NCBI GenBank assembly: GCA_002914805.1
Contig: JXTB01000378.1
Span: 130,812 to 194,811, forward strand
Reading direction: 5' to 3'
DNA: 64,000 nt
From: Parasponia andersonii
Lineage: Eukaryota > Streptophyta > Magnoliopsida > Rosales > Cannabaceae
Shown: positions 34,537 to 45,333 of the stretch, in pieces
Layout: each line of letters starts with the position of its first letter
Position numbering within the stretch: position 1 is the first letter of the stretch
Made by a program: the position numbers and the translations under genes
The notes under the pieces: generated by a model
The model's database searches: none
Told to the model about the DNA's origin: nothing
What the model saw: the letters and a program-made list of their open reading frames with translations, nothing else

Positions 34537-36830
34537 ATGGACCCTCACGTGCCCTTTGAAAGATCATCATTTTGGAATCACATTTGCTCGACATCAGCGA
34601 GAGTTCCACGACCTCGGCTGCTCGTGGGTGACTTAAATAGCACCCTTTTAGACAGTGAGCGATCTGGATTGGGATCATTAAGAAACGCTCAACCTGCTTC
34701 CCAACCACTACATGATTTTGTTACAGATGAAGGGTTCATAGAGATTCATTAAACAACAGCTCCAAGTAATTCAATAGGGGTCTCAAGCAGGCTGGTTACT
34801 CAACAAAGAATTGAAACTACAGAAGTTTTGAAAAGGGAAGAATTGATTAGCTACGCGATGGCAATAGGAACACAAGATTTTTCCATCTGTCTACAATTAG
34901 CTGCCAAGGTAAATATAGAATTAACGTTATAAAGAAAGAAGATGGTTTATGGATAACAACCAGAGCTGAGATAGCCAACACTTTCCTCCACAAGTTGTCT
35001 TCCACCTTTACAGTAGAAGATTTGGAAAATCCGATAACGGAAGAAGTGACTACGGAGGCTAATGAAGAACTGGCTAGCATTCCTTCAGAAGAGGAAATCA
35101 CGGTGGTTCTGTACTTCATGAACCCTTGGAAGGGCCCCGGATTAGATGCTTCTCAGGTTTGTTCCATCGACACTATTAGGATTTGGTTTCAGTGGATGAG
35201 GTGAGTATTATTCTACAGGAAATGACGAGATTTGGTGATGGCTTTTGTGAGAACCACAACTTCTTCTTTGTTGTTATAGTGATGGCTTTTATTGTAGATA
35301 AAGTGCAATCAAAAGTTGCACGATGGAAGGCTAAGGTGTTATTAAGATTAGGACGTCTTACTTTAATTTCATCAATTGGCCAGGCTATGCCTATCTACAC
35401 CATGACAACTACCAATCTCCTCCGATCAATTTGTAGCTCAGTTGCTAAATCTTTGAGAAGATTTTGGTGGGATCTAATAGTTCAGGATCTCCAAGAACTT
35501 TCCTCAAAGCATGGAACTAGTTATGTAAGCCTAAGACTTCAGAGGGTCTAGGCTTGAGACAGGCAGCTGACTATTACCACACTTTGTTTGCGAAATAGTG
35601 TTGGTTACTAGTCGCAGGTGATAGTGCCCTATAGGCCAGAGTGTTATATAGTAAAAACCTTCGTTTTGGATCACTGTTGGATACTGCAGCGAAAGGGTCG
35701 GACTCCATTTTGTGAAAAGCACTTATTGGCGTAAAAGACCTTATTCAGAAAGGCACATGCCGGCTAATTGGTAATGGCATGACCACTAATGTATGAAAAG
35801 ATCCTTGGGTCCAGAAACATCCAGTGTTCAGATCAACTCCAAGTTGTGAACCCAGGCTAGGGAGAGCATGGGTTAGTGATTTCATTAGTCAAGGACCACA
35901 ATGGAATCGATTCAAGCTTCAGGAAGCTTTTTCGGAAGAGGATGTTAAATTGATTGTGCAAATTCCCTTATCCTTTAGACAACCTGAAGACACTTGGGAT
36001 GGGTGGTAGCTAAAAATGGCAAATTTTCGGTGAAGTCAGCGTATGCAGTGGATCAAAAGCATCACTTTACTATAGAAAATGAGACTTTCAGACAAGATTT
36101 TTTGCGGTGGCGATTTCTCTCAAACACACTCCCAGTACGTGTAGTGATACATCGATGTATTTTGTTAGAGACAAATCTTTGCCCCCCGTGTAGCAAAGAA
36201 ATTGAAACAACCCACCATATTTTCTTATTCTACCAAAAAGTGAGACCATTATGGTTCATGTCCCTGTGGTCGTTTTGTATGGAAAATTTTGAGATGTCCT
36301 CGTGTGCTGAATTCTTAAATTTCATCTCTTCAAAGCTAGATGCAAAAGCCAAAGATCTGGTTTTCCTTTTTGCTTCTTGCCTCTTGGAGCAAATATGGCA
36401 TGCCAGGAATAAAAATGTATTTGATGCAAAGCCTTTTGATTTGTTTGCTATACACAACCAAATTCAGAATCTGTGCTGGGAATACTGCTTTGATCATGGT
36501 GTGAAAGACAACGGTCTTAATAAGGAATCAAAATGGATAGCTCATCTAACCGGATGGCTGAAGGGGTGGTGTACTCGGCACTGGTCAGAGATAGCATATT
36601 GGCAGTATATACCTAAGCTACAAGTTTCAGGGAACCCTTGTTGGCAAAAATTAAAACACTCTTACAGGGGATTCGTTTAGCACTTGACATGGGCATGAGG
36701 AGTGTGGTCTTCAAAGGTGAGTGTAAAGCAATTGCAACTACTCTCAAGAGCACTATGGAGCATTTAAACTGGGATACAAGGTCTATGCTATTGGATTGCA
36801 AAAGTCTGTTAAAACAACTGGATGTTTGAG
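34537..36830 (+). pseudogene. LINE (non-LTR) element with the reverse-transcriptase core deleted
   Basis: Blocks in normal LINE order on one strand, in changing frames. 34590-34750: end of the AP endonuclease (PRLLVGDLNSTLLDSERSG, like GDFN..S.KSGG). 34850-35160: start of RT (NTRFFHLSTI, then EEITVVLYFMNPWKGPGLDA). 35280-35560: the distal RT/thumb (KVQSKVARWKAKVLLRLGRL, FWWD). 35824-36680: connection and zf-RVT (NGKFSVKSAYAV, FLRWRFLSNTLPVR, C..C, HHIF, IWHARNKNVFDA). 36640-36830: RNase H-like (LLQGIRLALDMGMRSVVFKG). The central RT palm, including the YADD-type catalytic box, is missing between about 35165 and 35280. Several stops confirm it is inactive. The 3' tail runs to the A-rich stretch at 37022-37030. 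Confidence 0.85.
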
Positions 36831-36998
36831 AGGTTTGCTCGGTTCCTAGGGAAGATAACATAGTGGCCTATAACCTAGCCATGGTGTTCTGATATTAATG
36901 TTCTTAGTCTGATACAGACCCTTCTTTTACTACATTCTATTTGTAATGCCTACTTTGCTGATCAGTGATGAGAAGCCCGTCTTGTTTGTGTCTCTTTT

Positions 36999-37194
36999 TG
37001 TGTTAATGAAGCTAATTCTCATAAAAAAAAATCAAATAAGTTTATGAACAAGTATCTAATAATCATGAAAGTTGTAGGTGTACCACATGAGGTTATTGTG
37101 TTATTGAAGCTAATTCTCATAAAAAAAAAATCAAATAAGTTTATGAACAAGTATCTAATAATCATGAAAGTAGTAGGTGTACCACATGAGGTTA
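36999..37194. repeat. 98-bp tandem duplication across the LINE tail
   Basis: Two nearly identical units (36999-37096, 37097-37194) each contain tgtgtta(a/t)tgaagctaat, an A run, tcaaataagtttatgaacaa and gtaccacatgaggttat. They differ by a few bases and the A-run length. Confidence 0.85.
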
Positions 37195-38172
37195 TAAAAG
37201 GTACACTAAACTTAAAAATTTTTAATTTTTAATTCAAAAAGAAAAAAACTGAATCTATGTTTTCTTTGTAAAATAGTTTTCAAGAAATAGAAAGAAAAGT
37301 CATTATTCAGTTGATTTTAAATCGTATAAAACAAGAAGAGACAAAAGAAGCAAAGGACAAACATAAGTACGAATCCGTAAGTGAATAAAAAACCTTACTT
37401 ATTAGTTCATGGGTCATTTTATTCCATACAACGAGGGAAAAATTGGCACAAATTACAACTAACAAGAGAAACTAGAGATAAAAAAAAAAAAAATTAGGTC
37501 CTAAAGCAACATTTGAATTGATACCATTCACCACAGTTAAAGCATCACATTCCATAATTGAATAGAGACACCCCAGCTAACACATATCTGAAGAGCCTCT
37601 CATAGGAAGAACTTCAATCATCTCAACCGAGAAAACTCCATAAACTCTTAAAGAACCTGCAATGAAGACGGTCACAAATAATATAACCAATTCCAATCCA
37701 TCTAATGCCAGGGAAAAATAAGGCATCGGTATTAAGTTTAATAGCATTCGATGTCAAGCGATGCTATAGCAAATCACTCAAAGTGCTGTGGGTCTCCTTA
37801 ATCTCTAAGAATTTGAAAGCTAAAGAAAATTCTTAGATAAACAATTCTGAAAGAGTATCTGTTGGCATACTTCACATTAAAATAAGAATGGTTTACTAGT
37901 TTATATTATAACATCTAGCCAAATATTTGATATATTAAGTTTTTCATTATTTAACTTATATATGCCATGGTTTGGAGATAGTTCTAAATAGACTAGGCAA
38001 TGAATTGCATGCTTTTTGGAGATAGTTCTAAATAGACTAGGCAATGAATTGCATGCTTGTCCATCTCTACGGCCACATCCGTATGTTAGAGGACCACACT
38101 GATAGTAATTTGACCTAACACTTAGGAAAAATAATACATACAAGCAAATATGGAAAATACATAATCACATCA
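37195..38172. other. Intergenic DNA with an exact 44-bp tandem duplication
   Basis: 37972-38015 and 38016-38059 are the same 44 bp (ttggagatagttctaaatag .. gcatgctt), effectively identical. Otherwise no feature is supported. Confidence 0.7.
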
Positions 38173-39891
38173 TGGACGCAGTAGAAAAATTAGCAGATTT
38201 AAGCTTTAAAATTTTTACATGAAAATTGTTTTCATAACCATGAAACATGCATATATTATATACAAGATCATATATATCATAAATCAAATCTAGATACATA
38301 AACCCTAGAGATGAGATTACGGTTTACCTCTTGTGGCGTGCTCTTCCTTGATCTCCTTATAGATAGTGATCAAATCTCTAATCCTAGATCTTTTTATCTA
38401 TGTTCTAATTCTTGGTTGATAAGAGGAGTGGACACTAAGTTGAATCATTCGTTAGAGAACGATCAAGAACACATTTTTGATCCTTTGGGATACCAGGACA
38501 TGAGATGAGACTGAGAGGTTGTAAGAAACTTTTTCTCTCTAGTTGGCATAGAGCACCTCTTTTTCTCCCTCTGTTTTTCATGTAACTCAACTACGGTTAC
38601 TATACAGTTTTTTCTCTCATATATTTTATATATATGGGCCCAAAACTTCTAATTCTAATCCAACTAAGATTGAACTTGTTCTTCAATTTGGACTTTAGGT
38701 GTATTTTTTATAAATATGTCAAACTCATGTAACTTATCTATAAAAACACAAACTTATGTGTAGAGTCATTATTTTATACAATTTCATGAAACTAAATTTA
38801 CAAATACCACTAACTAATTAACGAGATTTGTTGAGTTAGACAAGGGACCTAATGGATCCAAATAATCTAAGCTCTAATAGTATAATAAATACATAATAAC
38901 TCTTATTATGGTATTTATATAAATACTATTAGTAAAAGAGACACTCCACTAAAGGTTCAATACTACACTTTTAGATTAAATGTCATGCCTTTTATAGAGA
39001 TTTAATCAACTAGCTTTGATTAACCGATCCATCTAGCATATTCTATACCACGTATAGAATCCCTGTACAATTCTATAGTTGGATAGGTGAAATTACCGTA
39101 ATACTCTTCTAATACATATTTACTTTTAAGTTACCAAATTTCTATCAAAAAATAATATTATTGATAATTTTGTTCTCAATAGCTATTTAGAAAAAATTAT
39201 CAACCAATTCACAAAGTAAACACTAAGATATTAAATTTAATTATTCTATGATTCTTGAAAGACCTTAAAGTGATATTAATGTGTAGCGTCCTTAACTATT
39301 TGGTGTTCTTGTCAATTTATAAACCATAACCTCTAATATGCTAGAGTTCGTCTCTAATTTTATAGAAGCTAGTCTTTTAACAAATCAAAAGGCTATAACC
39401 CATGAAAGCAAGTCTAGTCAAACATCAAGGATTAAGATCTATATGCTAAGAGCTAGTTTGTGGTAATATAAGAATTGAGTTACGACACATCAATTCCTTA
39501 TATTACCTGGTCTAGTTCAATACACATATCTTATTTACATTATACTAATGTTTCTATCAAAAGTCGGATACTTCAATAATTTGAGACACATTATTCCCAT
39601 TGAGATAGACAAACACTACAATCTTTAGTAAATAAAGTATTCCATCTTTATTTACAAATTGTAAAATAGTTAATTTAGACTTAGATAAAGAAATAAGTCC
39701 CCCCATAATTAATATTTAATTATGTTTATTTCTTTATACACAAATAAAGTTATGAAATATTTTTCAGATAAAATAAACTATTCAACTGAGACAGTTTAAT
39801 ATAGCAAATATCATAATTACATATAAGAGAAAATTGCTTACACTCAAAGGATAAAATTAGAAATATGCTTTTAAAGGAAAATATCCCAACA
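38173..39891 (-). mobile_element. Copia-like solo LTR candidate
   Basis: On the minus strand it begins TGTTGGGATATTTTCC, the classic plant Copia LTR start. It ends ..TTTCTACTGCGTCCA, giving about 1.72 kb of noncoding AT-rich sequence. No internal gag-pol, primer-binding site or matching partner LTR adjoins it, and I see no convincing 5-bp target duplication. The 38173 boundary is therefore provisional. Confidence 0.4.
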
Positions 39892-40999
39892 CAAACAACA
39901 TAGAATTTGCCTGACTGATTAATTAGAGGAACGTAGCATAAGTTTGGAAAACCCAACATATTTAGTTTAGTAAGCATTCTTGGTTCTAAAATCAACATCT
40001 CGGACAGTACGAGACATTGCGGGTTATGGGTTCGAATTAGTTCCTAGAGGTCCTTGTCTGGGCCTTGGTAGTTGGCTGTTAGAACTTTCATTAGTCTAGC
40101 GGGGAGCCGACATAGCTATTTCCTGCATGTCCGTAGTTCATGTTGCTGTCTAAAGAAAAAAATATGAGCACATTGGTGAGATCACTCGAGCTGGCACTTG
40201 GCCACCCGGATTTGTGTTTACTGTGTCTGAGAGAGTTACTATATCCCTGTCAAAGAGCACCAGTGGACTTCTCAAGAGGGCTTCTTTTCCGTTATGCACT
40301 TAAAGAAAAAAGAGAAGTTGTTTGACCTATGTTAAACTTTAGAGCTGTTGGGCTTAAAAAGACACTATTTTAGCTTGGACCAATACTAGTTCCTATATCA
40401 GATCGACTATCGCACGAGTCAGTTTCGACCCATTCTCTATAATTAATCTTAGGAATGACTAGAGGTTAGGCCTTGAGTTTTGGGTCACTCCTCGGTTTAC
40501 ACAACCCACTAAGGGGTATGAGGGCGACTTGAATGGGCTGGAATTGACGAGGTGGACTAGGTATGAGTAGGAAGTCAATTTGCTTATTGAACTTTCCCAT
40601 TTTTGCCTATAACATGAACGCGTTACCACACCTCTTGAGTTGTCGTTGTGCTACCATGCTGTTCTAGGCTTCTTACAATACTTGGTTATCAAACTTTCTT
40701 ATTTTTCCCATGTTATCGTTACATTCCATCTGTCTCCAACCAGAGTTGTAGACATTGTGTCCCTTTGTAACTTGTGTACCTATGTTCTTACGTTTGACTA
40801 TTCTAGCCTTCCGGATTCCTCCATATGTCCTTCTAGAGCAACTATCGATAGCATGGGGGCATGGTCCCTTATTGTTGGCCTGTTAACATGCTTTGTCCAT
40901 TCTGGAATCACTAGAACAATGGTTGTTGCTCAGGTTTTCCGATAGGGTGCCAGTCTCGGGAGGTTATCGTGAACTAGCTTTAGCTTAAAGCAGCTGATA
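39892..40999. other. Unclassified, moderately GC-rich repeat-like DNA
   Basis: Denser in GC than its surroundings and open in short frames on both strands (40140-40325, 40640-40945), but none shows a domain I recognise. It may be decayed retroelement continuing the LINE ORF1 remnant on its right. A tRNA-like gggttcgaatta at 40029 lacks a clear A box. Confidence 0.4.
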
Positions 41000-41770
41000 A
41001 CGGGTGAAGCTCCACTTATCTAATGACTGTATAACTACGCCTGCCTACCGCTTGATTTTGATACCATAGCTGGGCTACGAGAAACACAATCCTTGTCTTC
41101 ATGATCCACTAACCCACAATGATAGCAAAACTTTCATAGCCACCTGTATTTGAGCTGAATCCATTGTGGATTTCCTATTTCATTCTTCAGGAAGAAACCT
41201 GCTACTAGCGGACACAACAAGTTCACTTCTACTTAGATTGTTAATACTCGACCCCAAAATATTTGATATTGGTTTGGGTACCATCACATTCGTTACTCTA
41301 TCTGCTCGCTGAGCAATTTGCTTAGCGTTGTCCTCCGAGAAATAGCATAGCGGCAAGCCATGAACTTTGATTCTAAAGTTAGCAGTCTTAAACTTGATTT
41401 CCGAGATAGGAGTTAGTGGAGACCATTCCTTAATCACTAGGAGACTTTCGTCGACGGACCACAGGCCTTGGTCTCTAAAAAAATGCCTATCTGTTTCCTT
41501 TGTGAATATGAAAATGAACATATTTGGTTTCTCTTCAGCTATCGTCCAAGAATGTTCTCTCTCCCACACCCACTGTAAGATACCCCTGACAATATTGCGG
41601 CCTAGTTTTTTGGCTCTGAATGCCTTCTCCACTAGTCTGGACCTTGTGGCGATTCTCATAGGGAGGTCAGAAGAGACTAGCTCTAGCTAGGGGTTCCTCT
41701 GCACAGTGAAGCATCACCGCTTGATTGACCAAAGCCTCCATATCGTCTTTAGATGCCATAGTTTGTTGCT
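41000..41770 (-). pseudogene. LINE ORF1-like (DUF4283 plus CCHC zinc knuckle), broken
   Basis: Minus strand. ATG at 41757-41759 starts MASKDDMEALVNQAV and hits a stop near 41670. The frame then shifts into 41180-41659, which carries DUF4283-type sequence (EKPNMFIFIFTKETDRHFF, RIKVHGLPLCYFSEDNAKQI). After another frame break, a zinc knuckle FCYHCGLVDHEDKDC (C-x2-C-x4-H-x4-C) appears at about 41085-41130. This layout is that of the gag-like ORF1 of plant LINEs, here with at least two frame breaks. It faces away from the 34.5-36.8 kb LINE, so it is a separate insertion. Confidence 0.75.
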
Positions 41771-42110
41771 AAGATACGAGAACCCTAGTAGGGTCTTGAA
41801 AGGAACACAATCCGATGACTGCTTCTATGCTCCACCTCTTTAGGGAGAAAACTCAAGTTAACCTCGGTCACCTATCTCCTACTACCGCATCGACTAAACT
41901 AGTGAACAAAAGACTCAAACTTGTACAGCCGAGGAGGGGATACTCATAGAAGACGGATAACTCGCACTCGGCAAAGACGACTATTGTCGAAGACAACTGC
42001 TTACACCATTTTAAGCTTACGCCAATAGAAAGTATATTCCAAGCTCTACTACCGACAGGTCGACATTATAGAGAAAGAAGTATAAGAGAGAGATTTGGAC
42101 TTGATAGGAG
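41771..42110. other. Probable 5' UTR remnant of the LINE ORF1 element
   Basis: GC-richer noncoding sequence upstream (minus sense) of the ORF1 start, consistent with a LINE leader. No motif is decisive. Confidence 0.35.
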
Positions 42111-42484
42111 CATGGATTAAAATGTCACAACATTTGTCGATACATTATCACAACAATATCCGTATTTTAAAGTCTCAATATCGATATCGGATGAAAAGAT
42201 ATTTTTTCTGTGTATCCGTGAAATATCTATAAAATGTTGATAATATTAAGGATATGTTGATATTGGTAAGATATCAGTAAAAAAAATGAGCTAATATCAT
42301 GGATTAAAATGTCGCGACATTTGTCAATATTGTCGTGACAATATCTGTATTTTGAAGTCTCGACATCGATATGGGGTGGAAAGATATTTTTTCTCGTGTC
42401 TCTGTGAAATATCCGTAAAATATCGATAATATCGAAGATGTATCGATATCGGTAAAATGTCGGCAAAAAATGAACTAATATTGA
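42111..42484. repeat. 187-bp subterminal tandem duplication within the hAT element
   Basis: Units starting catggattaaaatgtcaca (42111) and catggattaaaatgtcgcg (42298) run in parallel for about 187 bp, with many substitutions. Dense ATATCGATAT-like motifs could be subterminal transposase-binding repeats. Confidence 0.7.
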
Positions 42485-43458
42485 GATATTTATGAATATT
42501 GTCGAATGTTAGTAAAAAATAAGCTAATATTAAGATATTTATGCACATTGTCGCGATAATGTTATCGATATTTTCAAATATCGACAGAAATGTCAAATTT
42601 TTTCCAAAGTTTTTTTTTTTATTTTTTTTAACAAAAAATAGAAAATAGAACAAAAATAAATCATAATTCTCCCTCTACAATATGTCAGCAAAGTTTTGGA
42701 ATTACTTGTATATAATGAGAATATTTGTACTGCTCATATTTATTATTTTGCACAACTTGCACTACTTTTGAAAGATATTTTAATATTATGAGTTTCAGTC
42801 TTTCAGATAGCTTATTCTAGCCTATAATTATATTATTATTTTGCATGTGAACTACGAAGTTGGTGAATTATTTACATAAATGTGTGAACTATTTACTTTT
42901 CAGTTTCTATAAAAAAGAATGCAAAATGCTCACAAGACTTTTATACCATTATGTTTCATACTTTATGCAATTTTTAAGTTTCTCTTTCTTAAGCCTTACT
43001 AATATATATATATATATATCAAAGCTTTATATTTCAAAAAGTTTTCAATAGTTTACATTGCAAGAAATCTACCTCACCACGTAGGAAGGCTTGTTAAAGA
43101 AAGTGAACCGGTAATTCTTCCTTTCCTTTTCTTTTTCAATTCTATTTTTTTATTTTTAATTTTTTTTTATAGTTATACTTATACTAAGTTTGTTGGTTTA
43201 AAAAATATATTTTTGAATTAGTTGTTTATATTCAATCTTTCTTTAAGATATTTATATTGGCTATAAATAATTTTATTAGCAAAGAAGTTTTCTTTCTTTG
43301 ATAGTGAGTAGATAAAATGAAGAATTAGATGTACAAACAAATTAATATAATTAATTATTAATTTCTATAGATTAGTTTAATAAGTAACACAACTAGAATG
43401 AGTTGTAATATAGTTACAATAATAAGTAACAAATTTCTTTCTAATTATAGCATATCAT

Positions 43459-43740
43459 ATGGAGGGTGGTGGTAGAGGTGATCCTGCATAGAAATATTGT
43501 ACACAAATGGATGGATATAAATATAGCATTCTATGCAACTTTTGTGGTAATATGATGAAAAGTGGAGGGATCACACACTTCAAGTGACATTTAGCTGGAA
43601 ATGATCCTAACAAAAATTCTAAAAGATGTTCCAATGTACCTCCTAAGGTACGTGACGAGATTATACATTTGATAATGAAAAAGGATACAGAGAAAAAAAA
43701 AAAAAAGAAGCAATGTATGAAGATATAAAAGAAGCGTTGC
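43459..43740 (+). pseudogene. BED zinc finger of a hAT transposase, broken
   Basis: Frame from ATG 43459 reads MEGGGRGDPA, stop, then DGYKYSILCNFCGNMMKSGG, ITHFK, stop, HLAGNDPNKNSKRCSNVP. The C-x2-C..H-x3-H spacing, the following (H)L(A)G, and the position before a lysine-rich stretch are typical of BED fingers in hAT transposases. Two stops and lack of downstream domains show it is non-functional. Confidence 0.75.
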
Positions 43741-44053
43741 GTAAAAATTTAGGTTCTCAATGCTATGAAACTGATGAAGATGAGGATGAGAATGAAGATG
43801 TTTATATGTACCCTAAATATATGCACCCAAATGAGTGTTATGTATATCGAAAGGTATAAAATAATCAAAAGCTTCTAAATGGGAAACATAGAGCAAAGTT
43901 TTTTCGTGGGAAAGGCAAAATAGGTGAAAATTTTGTTGGTGCCAAAAAAATAAGTGGAATTGATAGTAATAGTCAACCTCATAAAATATTACATCATACA
44001 CATACCTTAGAAGGTATATTGGAACACCTTTTAGAATGTAAACATATAAATTA

Positions 44054-44606
44054 ATTCAAGAAAGAAAATAAATGCAACTAAATTAATATAAAAACTACAA
44101 ATAAAAAAAAGATCAGACAATTTATTACATGCTTTTTGACAAGTAATAACTATATTCTTAAAGTGGTGAGAGCTAGCTTTTGATGGTGGGACGTTCTCGT
44201 GAATAAAGAACTTTGATATGAATTTATGCATTGTCTTTTATGCTATTTCCTTTAAAAATATCTTTAATGTTCTTTTGTCTAGTAATCAGATGATTTATAC
44301 AAAGAAGATACATGAACCACTTAAACCTTCTGCTACACTTTCTTTGTACAAATCATCTAGTGCTAGACAAAAGAACATTAAAGATATTTTTAAAGGAAGT
44401 ACCATAAAAGACAATGCACAAATTCATATCAAAGTTCTTTATTCACGAGAAAGTCCCACCATTAAAAGCTAGCTCTCACCATTTCAAGAATATGATTGTT
44501 GCTTGTCAAAAAGCATGTAATAAATTATCTCATATTTTTTTATTTGTAGGTTTTATATTAATTTAGTGGCATTTATTTAGTATTTTTTTTAGAACTTTTC
44601 TTGAAA
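44054..44606. repeat. Long inverted duplication of a hAT transposase fragment
   Basis: Left arm 44054-44308 and right arm 44338-44606 are near-perfect reverse complements, separated by only about 29 bp. In the minus-sense left arm a clean reading gives HKFISKFFIHENVPPSKASS and HHFKNIVITCQKACNKL. The right arm on plus gives the same with few changes (VPPLKASS, MIVACQKACNKL). Transcription in either direction would fold into a roughly 250-bp hairpin. Confidence 0.85.
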
Positions 44607-44735
44607 ATTTTATGTTTTAATATAAATTTTGATATTTTTTTAGAATATTTTCAATATCAACGATATCTTAAATCATATCCGTAAAATAAAATCTCGATAG
44701 ATAGATAGATATGTACGCCCAAAGTTTTAATCGTA

Positions 44736-45333
44736 ATTTAATGCACAAAAATAGTTTGGGTGCTTACGTTTTTTTGACTTGAAGAGTTTGGAATGTCTAT
44801 AAACTTGCTTGATCCGCCTGTTTGCACGTGGTAACCGTCCAACTAGATACTTACTTCAAGGAATCAAGTCATCTGTACATTTTTTTTGTTTTTTGAGGGA
44901 AAGTCACCTCTATTTTACTATGAACTATATTACTTCTATACAAATTGGCGCCCGCAACAATGTGGACAATGAGAATTGAGAAACGTTTACCACATGCTTA
45001 TTTAGTAATTTTTAAATTTTCATTTTTTTTTTTTTGATTTTGTCGTTTCCCTCAAAATCCACAACGTTACAGTTACATGTCGGCACTGCCTAGTTGCCCA
45101 AAACCAACCCCCCACCCATACTTCCCGCTTCTAAGCAGTGACAAACCAATCTTATTGGCCATAACCAAACGATGTCAAACTCTCTCCCTATGCCGCAAAG
45201 CACTGGATCCAGACCTCGCTTCTTCTTCTCCAATCTCCATGTCTCTGTGTCTTCTCTATCTGAATTTTGAAACGTCAAAAAAAAAAAAAAAAAATAAAAA
45301 ACAACAACAACAACAACTCGTTTCAACTCAGTG
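44736..45333 (+). promoter_or_regulatory. Promoter and leader of the acyl-CoA thioesterase gene
   Basis: The upstream region has no gene. The leader just before the ATG carries an 18-base A run (near 45277-45294) and a (CAA)n tract (45302-45317). Unstructured CAA-rich leaders are often well translated, but that is inference here. Confidence 0.5.

Larger units (their letters stand above)
42111..44735 (+). mobile_element. Degenerate hAT-family transposon
   Basis: The left part is catggattaaaatgtc repeated with ATATCGATA-rich DNA. The right end (reverse complement) begins attaaaactttgggcgtaca and contains matching gatatcg-rich DNA, suggesting terminal inverted ends of the gattaaaa type. The interior holds a BED-type zinc finger remnant (43459-43740) and a transposase fragment in inverted duplication (44054-44606). 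The catalytic and hATC regions are absent. Borders are approximate. Confidence 0.55.

Noticed and set aside
40029..40130. Possible tRNA or SINE (gggttcgaatta B-box-like motif)
   Set aside because: No convincing A box, cloverleaf or target duplication.
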